A stretch of 64,000 nucleotides of DNA from Salmonella enterica subsp. enterica serovar Typhimurium str. LT2 (GTDB taxonomy: Bacteria; Pseudomonadota; Gammaproteobacteria; Enterobacterales; Enterobacteriaceae), in NCBI RefSeq assembly GCF_000006945.2, contig NC_003197.2, positions 310,001 to 374,000 of the forward strand, written 5' to 3'. The position numbers and the translations under genes were made by a program. Position 1 is the first letter of the stretch; every line of letters starts with the position of its first letter. The notes beneath the pieces are model-generated. The model did not search any database. It saw nothing but the letters and a program-made list of their open reading frames with translations, and was not told the origin of the DNA. Shown in pieces: positions 32,806 to 41,721 of the stretch.

Positions 32806-33543
32806 ATGAAAATAGTTAATTTTGCTGTAATGGCGGTAGCTTTGTTCGCCACTAATTCTATGGTTTCAGTATATGCCGTCAACCAGCAATTAAATTCAGC
32901 CACTAAATTATTCAGCGTGAAGCTGGGGGCTACACGAGTGATTTATCACGCTGGTACGGCTGGAGCGACGCTCTCGGTGAGCAACCCGCAGAATTACCCT
33001 ATTTTGGTTCAGTCTTCAGTCAAAGCAGCAGACAAAAGTTCGCCTGCTCCCTTTTTGGTGATGCCGCCTCTATTTCGTTTAGAAGCAAACCAGCAGAGTC
33101 AACTGCGTATTGTCCGTACTGGTGGTGACATGCCAACGGATCGTGAGACTTTACAGTGGGTCTGTATAAAGGCGGTACCACCCGAAAATGAACCGTCGGA
33201 TACACAGGCTAAGGGCGCGACCCTTGACCTCAATTTGTCCATCAACGCCTGTGATAAGCTGATTTTCCGCCCGGATGCCGTGAAGGGGACGCCGGAAGAT
33301 GTTGCAGGAAATTTAAGATGGGTGGAGACGGGCAACAAACTTAAGGTGGAGAACCCCACCCCGTTTTACATGAATTTAGCCTCTGTCACAGTAGGGGGAA
33401 AGCCCATTACAGGGCTTGAGTATGTCCCCCCCTTTGCTGACAAAACACTAAATATGCCAGGTAGTGCCCATGGTGATATCGAGTGGAGAGTTATTACAGA
33501 CTTTGGTGGTGAAAGTCATCCGTTCCACTACGTTCTTAAATAA
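32806..33543 (+). CDS. safB: SafB, periplasmic FGL-type fimbrial chaperone
   Basis: I choose ATG 32806, which gives a normal signal peptide (MKIVNFAVMAVALFATNSM) and 245 residues; an upstream in-frame start would put 20 residues in front of it. It has the PapD-like fold with long F1-G1 loop. The two cysteines (WVCIKAVPPEN and INACDKLIFRP) bracket the loop as in FGL chaperones such as Caf1M. It stabilises SafA and SafD subunits before delivery to the usher. Confidence 0.95.
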   Translation: MKIVNFAVMAVALFATNSMVSVYAVNQQLNSATKLFSVKLGATRVIYHAGTAGATLSVSNPQNYPILVQSSVKAADKSSPAPFLVMPPLFRLEANQQSQLRIVRTGGDMPTDRETLQWVCIKAVPPENEPSDTQAKGATLDLNLSINACDKLIFRPDAVKGTPEDVAGNLRWVETGNKLKVENPTPFYMNLASVTVGGKPITGLEYVPPFADKTLNMPGSAHGDIEWRVITDFGGESHPFHYVLK

Positions 33544-33566
33544 ATCCAGGGGCTTAGCGGCAGAAA

Positions 33567-36077
33567 ATGAAGTTCAAACAACCTGCCTTGCTACTGTTCA
33601 TCGCGGGAGTGGTTCATTGCGCAAATGCGCACACTTACACATTCGATGCATCAATGTTGGGCGATGCAGCGAAAGGGGTTGATATGTCGCTCTTTAACCA
33701 GGGGGTACAACAGCCAGGGACTTATCGCGTGGACGTGATGGTGAATGGTAAACGTGTCGACACCCGTGATGTGGTGTTCAAATTGGAAAAGGATGGGCAA
33801 GGAACGCCTGTTCTGGCTCCTTGTTTGACGGTCAGTCAGCTTTCACGCTACGGCGTAAAAACGGAAGATTACCCTCAGTTGTGGAAAGCAGCAAAGCCCC
33901 CAGATGAGTGTGCGGATCTGACCGCCATTCCACAGGCTAAAGCGGTACTGGATATCAATAATCAGCAACTGCAACTGAGTATTCCGCAGTTGGCGTTGCG
34001 TCCGGAATTTAAGGGGATCGCTCCAGAAGATCTTTGGGATGATGGTATTCCGGCGTTTCTGATGAACTACAGTGCGAGGACAACGCAGACGGATTACAAA
34101 ATGGATATGGTGGGGCGTGACAACTCTTCCTGGGTACAACTGCAACCGGGAATCAATATAGGTGCGTGGCGTGTCCGCAATGCGACCAGCTGGCAGCGGA
34201 GTAGTCAACTGTCGGGGAAGTGGCAGGCAGCATATACCTATGCTGAGCGTGGACTGTACTCACTAAAAAGTCGTCTGACTCTGGGGCAAAAGACTTCGCA
34301 GGGGGAGATATTTGATAGTGTGCCATTTACCGGTGTGATGTTGGCATCGGATGACAACATGGTGCCCTACAGTGAGCGGCAGTTTGCTCCGGTAGTGCGT
34401 GGGATTGCCCGCACGCAGGCTCGGGTGGAGGTCAAACAGAATGGTTACACCATTTACAACACCACTGTGGCGCCCGGACCGTTTGCACTGCGGGATCTGT
34501 CGGTAACAGACAGTAGTGGTGATCTGCATGTCACCGTGTGGGAGGCCGATGGCAGTACACAAATGTTTGTGGTGCCGTATCAGACCCCGGCGATAGCACT
34601 GCACCAGGGATATTTGAAGTACAGCCTGTTGGCGGGCCGATACCGATCGTCAGACTCTGCAACGGATAAGGCGCAGATCGCGCAGGCTACGTTGATGTAT
34701 GGTCTGCCGTGGAATCTCACTGCATACGGCGGTATACAGAGTGCAACGCACTATCAAGCTGCATTGCTTGGTTTGGGGGGATCTCTCGGGCGGTGGGGGA
34801 GTTTATCTGTCGATGGAAGCGACACACACAGTCAGCGTCAGGGGGAGGCGGTACAGCAAGGAGCCTCCTGGCGACTGCGTTACAGCAACCAGCTGACTGC
34901 GACGGGGACAAATTTTTTTCTGACGAGATGGCAGTATGCCTCGCAGGGCTATAACACCCTATCCGATGTGCTCGACAGTTATCGACATAATGGCAACCGT
35001 CTATGGTCGTGGCGGGAAAATTTGCAGCCGAGCTCGCGTACTACCCTGATGTTGAGTCAGTCATGGGGGAGGCATTTGGGCAATCTGAGTTTAACCGGTT
35101 CCCGTACCGACTGGCGTAATCGCCCCGGTCATGATGACAGCTACGGACTGAGTTGGGGAACCTCTATCGGAGGGGGCTCGCTGTCATTGAACTGGAATCA
35201 AAACAGAACGCTGTGGCGCAATGGCGCGCACCGTAAAGAGAACATAACCAGCCTGTGGTTCAGTATGCCATTAAGCCGCTGGACGGGGAATAATGTAAGT
35301 GCTAGTTGGCAGATGACTTCACCATCACACGGTGGTCAGACGCAACAAGTGGGGGTCAACGGAGAGGCATTCAGTCAGCAACTGGATTGGGAGGTGCGTC
35401 AGAGTTACCGTGCCGATGCCCCGCCAGGTGGTGGTAATAACAGCGCATTGCACTTGGCATGGAATGGGGATTACGGCCTGTTAGGTGGTGACTATAGCTA
35501 CAGCCGGGCGATGCGCCAGATGGGAGTCAATATCGCGGGAGGTATAGTTATCCACCATCATGGTGTGACGCTGGGGCAACCTTTGCAAGGCTCAGTGGCG
35601 CTGGTTGAAGCGCCAGGGGCCTCGGGGGTGCCAGTTGGCGGCTGGCCTGGCGTTAAGACGGATTTTCGTGGCGACACCACAGTGGGCAACCTGAACGTCT
35701 ATCAGGAGAATACAGTCAGCCTCGATCCGTCGCGACTACCGGATGACGCAGAGGTCACACAAACCGATGTGCGCGTGGTGCCAACCGAAGGGGCGGTGGT
35801 GGAAGCGAAGTTTCACACTCGCATCGGGGCCAGGGCACTGATGACGCTGAAACGGGAAGATGGTAGCGCCATTCCTTTCGGGGCGCAGGTTACAGTCAAT
35901 GGGCAGGATGGCAGTGCTGCTCTGGTGGATACTGATAGCCAGGTTTATCTCACTGGTTTGGCGGATAAGGGCGAACTGACGGTGAAATGGGGAGCACAGC
36001 AATGTCGGGTTAACTACCGCCTACCTGCCCACAAGGGAATCGCGGGCTTGTATCAAATGAGCGGTCTCTGCAGATAG
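33567..36077 (+). CDS. safC: SafC, outer-membrane fimbrial usher
   Basis: This 836-residue FimD/PapC-family usher has a signal peptide ending near NAHTYTF, the N-terminal chaperone-binding domain, a 24-strand barrel with plug (residues about 130-650) and C-terminal domains ending ...YQMSGLCR with the usual Cys pair (AQQCRVNY and GLCR). It catalyses fibre assembly and export. It begins 24 bp after safB and is followed 21 bp later by safD. Confidence 0.97.
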   Translation: MKFKQPALLLFIAGVVHCANAHTYTFDASMLGDAAKGVDMSLFNQGVQQPGTYRVDVMVNGKRVDTRDVVFKLEKDGQGTPVLAPCLTVSQLSRYGVKTEDYPQLWKAAKPPDECADLTAIPQAKAVLDINNQQLQLSIPQLALRPEFKGIAPEDLWDDGIPAFLMNYSARTTQTDYKMDMVGRDNSSWVQLQPGINIGAWRVRNATSWQRSSQLSGKWQAAYTYAERGLYSLKSRLTLGQKTSQGEIFDSVPFTGVMLASDDNMVPYSERQFAPVVRGIARTQARVEVKQNGYTIYNTTVAPGPFALRDLSVTDSSGDLHVTVWEADGSTQMFVVPYQTPAIALHQGYLKYSLLAGRYRSSDSATDKAQIAQATLMYGLPWNLTAYGGIQSATHYQAALLGLGGSLGRWGSLSVDGSDTHSQRQGEAVQQGASWRLRYSNQLTATGTNFFLTRWQYASQGYNTLSDVLDSYRHNGNRLWSWRENLQPSSRTTLMLSQSWGRHLGNLSLTGSRTDWRNRPGHDDSYGLSWGTSIGGGSLSLNWNQNRTLWRNGAHRKENITSLWFSMPLSRWTGNNVSASWQMTSPSHGGQTQQVGVNGEAFSQQLDWEVRQSYRADAPPGGGNNSALHLAWNGDYGLLGGDYSYSRAMRQMGVNIAGGIVIHHHGVTLGQPLQGSVALVEAPGASGVPVGGWPGVKTDFRGDTTVGNLNVYQENTVSLDPSRLPDDAEVTQTDVRVVPTEGAVVEAKFHTRIGARALMTLKREDGSAIPFGAQVTVNGQDGSAALVDTDSQVYLTGLADKGELTVKWGAQQCRVNYRLPAHKGIAGLYQMSGLCR

Positions 36078-36098
36078 CCGATTCTGAAGGAGAGAATA

Positions 36099-36569
36099 AT
36101 GTGGATGAAAATACAGCGAGTGAAAACGGTTATCTATAGCGTAAGCTTACTGGTCGCTGCCAGTAGCTTGGTGCCGATAGCGAACGCCGCAGAAAAACTT
36201 CAGACAACGCTACGTGTAGGTACTTACTTTCGGGCTGGGCACGTGCCAGATGGGATGGTGCTTGCGCAAGGCTGGGTGACTTATCACGGCAGTCACAGCG
36301 GGTTTCGGGTATGGAGCGATGAGCAAAAGGCGGGTAACACGCCTACCGTATTGCTGCTGAGCGGGCAACAGGATCCTCGCCATCACATTCAGGTTCGCCT
36401 GGAGGGCGAGGGGTGGCAACCAGATACGGTGAGTGGTCGTGGCGCCATTTTAAGAACCGCTGCAGATAACGCCAGTTTCAGTGTGGTCGTTGATGGCAAT
36501 CAGGAAGTGCCTGCGGACACCTGGACGCTGGATTTTAAGGCCTGTGCATTGGCGCAGGAGGATACGTAG
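36099..36569 (+). CDS. safD: SafD, fimbrial tip adhesin/invasin-like subunit
   Basis: This 156-residue exported protein (signal peptide to ANAAEK) ends in an Ig-like domain of the AfaD/SafD type (GHVPDGMVLAQGWVTYHG, FRVWSD). It lacks an N-terminal donor strand, as expected for a subunit that caps the fibre. Start at ATG 36099 after AAGGAGAG; ATG 36105 is an alternative. Last gene of the saf operon. Confidence 0.95.
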   Translation: MWMKIQRVKTVIYSVSLLVAASSLVPIANAAEKLQTTLRVGTYFRAGHVPDGMVLAQGWVTYHGSHSGFRVWSDEQKAGNTPTVLLLSGQQDPRHHIQVRLEGEGWQPDTVSGRGAILRTAADNASFSVVVDGNQEVPADTWTLDFKACALAQEDT

Positions 36570-36974
36570 CCGTCTGTTCCACTCATACTTCCTGTATCAG
36601 TGAATAAGGCGAATACTGTATATCAGGTTCGAGGATGTATTGAAAATTTACTCAAGGCAAATATGGTTAGCAATCTTCATTGCAGAAAAATCAATTGCTG
36701 ATTGATTTTAAAATCTGAAATTCATCTTTTTTGTAGGGAGAGGAATATTATGTTTCGTAAAATAATTTAACGGACACTGATGCCTTTATTATTTCTGTTT
36801 TGTGGATTTGTTTGATTCACTCTTTTGTGAGCGGGGCTTTATAAGCCCCTGGTATAAGGTTTGTTTATCTGTCAGGTATTCATATGTGATATTTAAGATT
36901 TTATGTTTAGGGGGCTTTTTCTTGTCCCCTCAGGCGTAAAAATAATTTATTTTTTACATAAAGGAATAAAGCAT
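36570..36974 (+). other. AT-rich gap between safD and the deacetylase-like gene
   Basis: 405 bp with no supportable gene. A palindrome GGGGCTTTATAAGCCCC at 36833-36849 could terminate the saf message, although no strong T-tract follows. A short scrap after GGGAGAGGAATATT at 36734-36747 reads MFRKII then a stop, which may be a vestige of a lost gene. Confidence 0.4.
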
Positions 36975-37796
36975 ATGTCTTATGCACGACATTTACCGGT
37001 ATTAATGTATCACCATGTCAGTGATAAACCCGGACAGATAACCTTATCTCCCCGTACGTTCCGGGCGCAGATGAAATGGCTGGCCGAATCTGGCTGGAAA
37101 ACCGTTACTGCTGCAGAGGTGGAAGCTTTTTATCATGGTGCAAGATTGCCTCGTAAAAGCGTCATGCTGACCTTTGATGGCGGCTGGCTGGATAACTGGT
37201 TGCAGGTTTTTCCGGTGCTGCAGGAGTTTAATCTGCATGCGCATCTCTTTCTTGTGACCAGTTTGATCAGTGACGGACCGGTCCGTATTCCTGCAGGCGA
37301 ACCGGTGTACTCTCATGATGAGTGTCAAATGCTGGTTAAACAAGGCCGGGCTGATGAGGTCATGCTGCGCTGGTCAGAGGTCCGGGAGATGCACCTCAGT
37401 GGCCTTGTTGAGTTTCACTCGCACACGCACACCCACCGACGCTGGGACCAGAAGCCTGTGTCCCGTAATCCGTCGGATTTGCTTCGTGTCGATATTCTTC
37501 TTAGTCGTAAGCGGATGAGGGAGATGCTGGGTTATTGCAGTCAGCATCTGTGCTGGCCTGAGGGCTGGTATTGTTCTGACTATATTCATGTGGCTGAAGA
37601 GTTGGGGTTCACATACCTGTATACCACAGAAAGGCGTATGAACAATCCAGTCATCGGTTCACAGCGTATTGGTCGTATCAACGCAAAGGAGCGAAAGAAT
37701 GTGGGCTGGCTGAAACGTCGTCTGTTTTATCACACCACGCCCGGATTTTCTTCGCTGCTGGCCCGGCATAAGGGGGCACGTCGGATAGCTGACTGA
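36975..37796 (+). CDS. Polysaccharide deacetylase-like protein with altered metal motif
   Basis: This is 273 residues from ATG 36975 (AAGGA nine bases upstream). It has the NodB/CE4 fold features: HLPVLMYHHV at the N-terminus, TFDGGWLDNW at 66-75 and a His cluster HSHTHTH at 148-154. In active CE4 enzymes the first motif is TFDDG, with the first Asp catalytic and the second binding the metal; here the second Asp is Gly69. The second His motif is kept. No signal peptide is seen, so it is probably cytoplasmic. It may be a degenerate or altered-function deacetylase. A glycosyltransferase scrap follows directly. Confidence 0.8.
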   Translation: MSYARHLPVLMYHHVSDKPGQITLSPRTFRAQMKWLAESGWKTVTAAEVEAFYHGARLPRKSVMLTFDGGWLDNWLQVFPVLQEFNLHAHLFLVTSLISDGPVRIPAGEPVYSHDECQMLVKQGRADEVMLRWSEVREMHLSGLVEFHSHTHTHRRWDQKPVSRNPSDLLRVDILLSRKRMREMLGYCSQHLCWPEGWYCSDYIHVAEELGFTYLYTTERRMNNPVIGSQRIGRINAKERKNVGWLKRRLFYHTTPGFSSLLARHKGARRIAD

Positions 37797-37809
37797 GCCA
37801 GAGACCAGG

Positions 37810-37863
37810 ATGAAAGTGCTGCATACCGAATCCTCCCCCATCATCGGCGGGCAGGGGTTGTAG
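37810..37863 (+). pseudogene. N-terminal scrap of a GT4-like glycosyltransferase
   Basis: ATG 37810 begins MKVLHTESSPIIGGQGL and ends in TAG. The motif VLHTESSP..GGQ is the nucleotide-sugar/acceptor loop at the start of many family 4 glycosyltransferases. It lies 13 bp after the deacetylase-like stop, as if the two once formed a saccharide operon. Confidence 0.4.
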
Positions 37864-37875
37864 GCTATATCCCAA

Positions 37876-38136
37876 ATGATGGTGCTGATTTTGAGCAGAA
37901 ATAAGATAACACCGGAGGCCGTGATAGACCCGGTTGCGCAGAATCTGGAGGCAGCAGGTCACTGGCGCAGGGCTTCTACCCGCTGGCTTTTGGTTATGGG
38001 AGATTTTGAATGTACAGAGGCCCAGCGGGAGTGGTTGTTGTTGCGCCGGAATTATTGCCTTGCGCAGATATCTTCCCCTGGCGCCAGTAAAGCTGGATAT
38101 CAGCGACGTGACGAAATGAGAGGAGCCTGCACATAG
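37876..38136 (+). CDS. PerC-like transcriptional regulator, possibly a remnant
   Basis: This 86-codon ORF contains DPVAQNLEAAGHWRRASTRWL and TEAQREWLLLRRNYCLAQI, which fits the PerC family of short AraC-independent activators found in enteropathogens and on phages. The family core is complete; the N-terminus lacks an RBS and the tail (SSPGASKAGYQRRDE) may be out of register. It lies between a saccharide-gene remnant and sinR, close to the saf operon. It may be functional or decaying. Confidence 0.5.
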   Translation: MMVLILSRNKITPEAVIDPVAQNLEAAGHWRRASTRWLLVMGDFECTEAQREWLLLRRNYCLAQISSPGASKAGYQRRDEMRGACT

Positions 38137-38610
38137 GTTTGTGTTTTGAGTAAGTGTCTTATTTAAACCGTCTGTTCTGTTTCCTCCGCTTTCACAAATA
38201 ATGTCGAGCCGGGTGGGGGACTCAAGTAAGAATAATCTGGCGATGTTTTGCTTGTTTCCACGGGATACTTTGTTAGGTGAACGATACAATTAATGCGCTC
38301 CAGACTGCGTCACAGAAAAGGAGAATGCCTTTGCAGAACGGGCGCATGACAATGAACCACTTTATTATTGGTATCTGGTTCGGCGACAACCTTGACGATC
38401 ACGTCTGAGATAGGGTATTTACACTGAGTGGTAAACAGGTTCAATTAGTAACCGGAGATGGATGCAAAATCATGATCGATTCAGATGCTATTTTGCAGCC
38501 AATAGATTTTTTATTAAGATGATATCAAGGACATTGAGGCACACAATGACGTATCAGTAAGTCGTTGATAGCTCATTTGATATAAGAATTTCTTTTATCA
38601 ACGGAAGATA
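38137..38610 (+). other. Gene-poor stretch before sinR
   Basis: 474 bp with scraps of reading frame but no gene I can support. The last 100 bp is AT-rich and should contain the sinR promoter. The sinR SD is weak (ACGGAAGATA). Confidence 0.4.
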
Positions 38611-39558
38611 ATGATGGAACTGATCAATAATCGTGGTATGCGAGACTGGATGATATTTATTAAAGTGGCGGAAGTAGGGAATCTTTCCCGGGCTGCGCGG
38701 GAATTAGATATTAGCATTTCTGCTGTCAGTAAATCGCTTAGTCGCCTTGAGAATTCTATTGAGGTTACTTTACTTCGGCGCGATTCACATCACTTAGAAC
38801 TGACTGGAGCTGGTCAGACAGCCTATGCAAGCATGAAAAGGATAACATCTTCCTTTCAGTCCTTGCTGGATGAATTGCGAAATCCGGATAAAATTATCAG
38901 AGGGAGTATAAAATTTTCGGCTCCGGCTATTGTCTGTGAGTTTCTTGCCAATAAGTGGATATGGGAATTTACAGCTAGCTATCCGGATACAAAAATCTAC
39001 CTGGATTCACGAGAGCGTAGCGATTTTTTTAGTAAATCCCTGGAGTTTGATGAGCTGGTTTTTAAAAGTGGCATAATCGAAAGTGAGGATCTCGTGTATC
39101 GAAAGATAAGCCCTTTAAAGTTGGTTCTTTGTGCGAGTCCGAAATATATCAGAAAATATGGCAGGATCTCACACCCTGGCGATTTGGAAAATCACATTAT
39201 TGTGGGTCTTCACAACCATGGTCTTTCCGGACCTCTTACTCTTTTCCGTCAGGATGAATCATACACTATTAGTGGCGCTGTTAATGTTCATTTATCTTCC
39301 AATAATCTTTTGAGTGTTCTTAATTTGGTTTTAGAAGGAAAGGGTATCAACCTCATGACTCCGGCCTGGCTTGCCACCAAATACTTAAAAAATAATGAAC
39401 TTGAAATTATACTTCCTGAATGGAGGGTTCCAGATCTCCCCATTTATCTTGTATGGCGTCATCGTCAGTATTATTCTCCTTTATTTCAACGCTTTCTGTC
39501 TTTTATTGAAGATAAATGGAATAATCGCCCACAAATTGATTTTCTGAATGATGATTAA
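38611..39558 (+). CDS. sinR: SinR, LysR-family transcriptional regulator
   Basis: This is a 315-residue LysR regulator with an N-terminal winged helix-turn-helix (residues 10-65, NLSRAARELDISISAVSKSLSRLE) and a periplasmic-binding-like effector domain (90-300). Its position between the saf operon and pagN identifies it as sinR of SPI-6. Its targets are not evident from the sequence. It is AT-rich, as is the rest of this island part. Confidence 0.9.
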   Translation: MMELINNRGMRDWMIFIKVAEVGNLSRAARELDISISAVSKSLSRLENSIEVTLLRRDSHHLELTGAGQTAYASMKRITSSFQSLLDELRNPDKIIRGSIKFSAPAIVCEFLANKWIWEFTASYPDTKIYLDSRERSDFFSKSLEFDELVFKSGIIESEDLVYRKISPLKLVLCASPKYIRKYGRISHPGDLENHIIVGLHNHGLSGPLTLFRQDESYTISGAVNVHLSSNNLLSVLNLVLEGKGINLMTPAWLATKYLKNNELEIILPEWRVPDLPIYLVWRHRQYYSPLFQRFLSFIEDKWNNRPQIDFLNDD

Positions 39559-39893
39559 CCCGTTTGGAATGGTTTTGATACGTTCCTGACTTAAACCCAC
39601 ATGATGACTGAATTGAGGCATCGAGATATGCGACTGGTCAGCCAGTCGTCTTTTGACGATGCCCAATACAAAACATGATGCCGACTGACGGAAATGATAA
39701 TACCCGGAAACAGGACGGGGCTGTTTTTGGGCAGCCGGAAGTTAAGCCCATACCAGAAACGTTGCAGTGTACTGAAAAATGGCGCCAGGTTGCACCTGTT
39801 CAAAGATTTTCTGAAGGCGCAGGAGTATTCATTACTGATATCCTCCATTGCGCCTTCGGGAACCCACAGGACCAGCTATTTTACCGATAGTGT
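39559..39893. other. Stretch between sinR and pagN with decayed reading frames
   Basis: 335 bp. Short frames exist on both strands (for example + strand 39694-39897, with LFLGSRKLSPYQKR and SLLISSIAPSGTH), but none has an RBS or a family I recognise. It may hold a small hypothetical gene or mobile-element debris. Confidence 0.35.
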
Positions 39894-40613
39894 TTAAAAG
39901 GCGTAAGTAATGCCGAGCATGAAGTCATTGGAGGCAGCCTTTGTGTCTGCATCATAAGCGGTATGTTCATCACCAGCATAGTGATTTTTTGAAATGCTTA
40001 CTTTGCCAGCATTAATGTATTTATAACTGGCGTCAATCATAATATTATCTGTTACAGCATATTTTGCACCGATACCTGCGCCCCAGGCAAAGTTATTTTT
40101 TGAAGCAGACAGAGTTTCATTAATACCAAAACCAACAGGAATGGTGTTATTACTTAGCTTCACATGAGCGAGGCCAACGCCTGCGCTGATATAGGGAGTA
40201 AATGCCGTACTATTGTGAAAATCATAATAGCCATTAACCATGTAAGTGGTCATTCGGACCTGATTTTTTACATTTATGTGTACTGGATCACCAAATGCAA
40301 TAATATCCTGCCCGCCTTTAGCATCCGTCTCACCTCTGAAAGTGGTATCCAGTTCTAAACGTACTGGAAGCTGGAATGGATCATAAAAGTCATAACCGAT
40401 AGCAACCCCGCCGCCAAAAACGCCTTTGGTACGGTCAGGTAACGTTGCATGACCATTAACTATCTCATCCTGGCTGAAGGTTGAGTTGATTCCATAGACA
40501 TTGACTACGGATGTCCCCGCTTTCCCGGTGATATAGATCCCTTCTTTTGCTGATGCAGTAGCGGACCAGGCTACCACAAGGGGAATGATGCAGACTGCGA
40601 AAAAGTTTTTCAT
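39894..40613 (-). CDS. pagN: PagN, outer-membrane adhesin/invasin
   Basis: This 239-residue protein has a signal peptide (ending ATASAKEG) and an eight-stranded beta-barrel of the Tia/Hek/OmpX-like type, ending in the terminal aromatic YAF typical of outer-membrane proteins. PagN is a PhoP-activated adhesin that binds heparan sulfate on host cells. I could not find a clean PhoP box in the upstream 300 bp, although imperfect GTTTA-like words are present. Confidence 0.95.
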   Translation of the reverse strand: MKNFFAVCIIPLVVAWSATASAKEGIYITGKAGTSVVNVYGINSTFSQDEIVNGHATLPDRTKGVFGGGVAIGYDFYDPFQLPVRLELDTTFRGETDAKGGQDIIAFGDPVHINVKNQVRMTTYMVNGYYDFHNSTAFTPYISAGVGLAHVKLSNNTIPVGFGINETLSASKNNFAWGAGIGAKYAVTDNIMIDASYKYINAGKVSISKNHYAGDEHTAYDADTKAASNDFMLGITYAF

Positions 40614-40911
40614 TTCAGAACCTGCCTTAATATTGGGCTAAAAGACAAGTTTCACGGTATAGGGTGTGATATAACGATTACATAAACGAAGCCCAAAAAA
40701 CGGTCTATTGTAACGCTGGGTTTTCTGTAAGCGGGTAAAAAATGAGATGAAGATTTTAAATAACAATACGATAATCGTCGGTATGGAAATCCATCTCCTC
40801 GCCAAATTGCCCCACGTACGGTTTCACTTCTACGTTATGTAACGGGTAGTGTGAGATGGAGCGATGCTGTAAGAAAAAGATGAAGATGAATTTGTACCCG
40901 ACCTGGATAAA
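40614..40911 (-). other. pagN upstream region with a possible C-terminal coding remnant
   Basis: The region contains the pagN promoter next to the gene. On the minus strand a frame ending at TAA near 40754 reads SHYPLHNVEVKPYVGQFGEE and MDFHTDDYRIVI, which looks like a genuine protein C-terminus but has no start or upstream body. It lies just past the terminator at 40912. I do not recognise the family. Confidence 0.35.
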
Positions 40912-40942
40912 GCCCGTTATCCCGGAATAACGGGCAAAAATA
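40912..40942 (-). terminator. Terminator of the Spy/CpxP-like gene
   Basis: GCCCGTTAT(C)CCGG(A)ATAACGGGC at 40912-40935 is a near-perfect inverted repeat, directly downstream of the minus-strand gene that ends at 40944. The T-tract on the minus-strand side is short. Confidence 0.6.
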
Positions 40943-40943
40943 T

Positions 40944-41351
40944 TTACTCAAGTGCCTGGGCGAGATCTTGTTGTACCTGTTGACGCTGTTCTGGTGTTAA
41001 GACTTTGCTTAAATCAAAATAATATTTAACCCGATAATAGCGAGCCTGTTGTTCTATGTTACTGAAGGCTGCAAGCTGCTGTTTTACGGCGGCGTCATCC
41101 CATTTACCGGATTTAATCACCTCTATCAGCGCACCGTCTTTAATTCCCTTCATAGAAATCTGACTGACGTCGGTTTCCAGTTGTTGGTGAAGTTTTTTGA
41201 TCCGGGTAATCTGATCGTTTGTCAGCTTCAGATGCTGGACAATAGGATCCTGGGCGGGCAGGGGAGGATTGGGGACAGCGGTGGCGAAAGCGCCAAAAGA
41301 AACGCCCGCCAGAGTCGCTGCCAGTAAAGTTGTGCGTACAAAGTTTTTCAT
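40944..41351 (-). CDS. Spy/CpxP-like periplasmic protein with LTxxQ motifs
   Basis: This 135-residue protein has a signal peptide (MKNFVRTTLLAATLAGVSFG, cleavage near AFA). The mature part is helical with LTNDQITRIKKLHQQLE and LTPEQRQQVQQDLAQ, the two LTxxQ motifs of the Spy/CpxP/ZraP family of periplasmic stress chaperones. It is shorter than Spy or CpxP. Family assignment is from motif pattern; the function is not known to me. Confidence 0.75.
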   Translation of the reverse strand: MKNFVRTTLLAATLAGVSFGAFATAVPNPPLPAQDPIVQHLKLTNDQITRIKKLHQQLETDVSQISMKGIKDGALIEVIKSGKWDDAAVKQQLAAFSNIEQQARYYRVKYYFDLSKVLTPEQRQQVQQDLAQALE

Positions 41352-41414
41352 GAAGATATCCTGATAAGGGAGTGATTAACCGTTTTTATTACCCACGAAT
41401 GGCGAGCAATTATC

Positions 41415-41626
41415 TTAGAGCCTATCCCAGTAGGGCTATTTTACTTGCCATTTTGGACCTGGGCAGTGCTCGCCAAAACGCGTTAGCGTTTTGAACGCCG
41501 CTAGCGGCGGCCCGAAGGGCGAGCGTAGCGAGTCAAACCTCACGTACTACGTGTACGCTCCGGTTTTTGCGCGCTGTCCGTGTCCAAACTGGCTGCGCCA
41601 ATAACGCCTGGTGGGATAGGCTCTTA
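41415..41626. repeat. About 212 bp inverted-repeat (MITE-like) intergenic element
   Basis: The ends TTAGAGCCTATCCCA and TGGGATAGGCTCTTA are inverted over 14 of 15 bases. The interior contains nested palindromes (AAAACGCGTTAGCGTTTT, CGCCGCTAGCGGCG, GCCCGAAGGGC, ACGTACTACGTGTACG), so the RNA or single strand would fold into a branched structure. It carries no gene. I recall similar elements at several sites in Salmonella genomes, which points to a non-autonomous interspersed repeat. Confidence 0.6.
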
Positions 41627-41721
41627 GTCAGAATACGTTGCCTGCCACATTACGCCACGCGAATTTGTTTTACGGAGAGTTACGGAGTGAAACAATCCCG
41701 CCGCGGTGAGCGGCAGGTTGC

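Noticed and set aside
40620..40740. PhoP box for pagN
   Set aside because: pagN is known to be PhoP-activated, but the only GTTTA-like words upstream are not spaced 11 bp apart, so no site is annotated.
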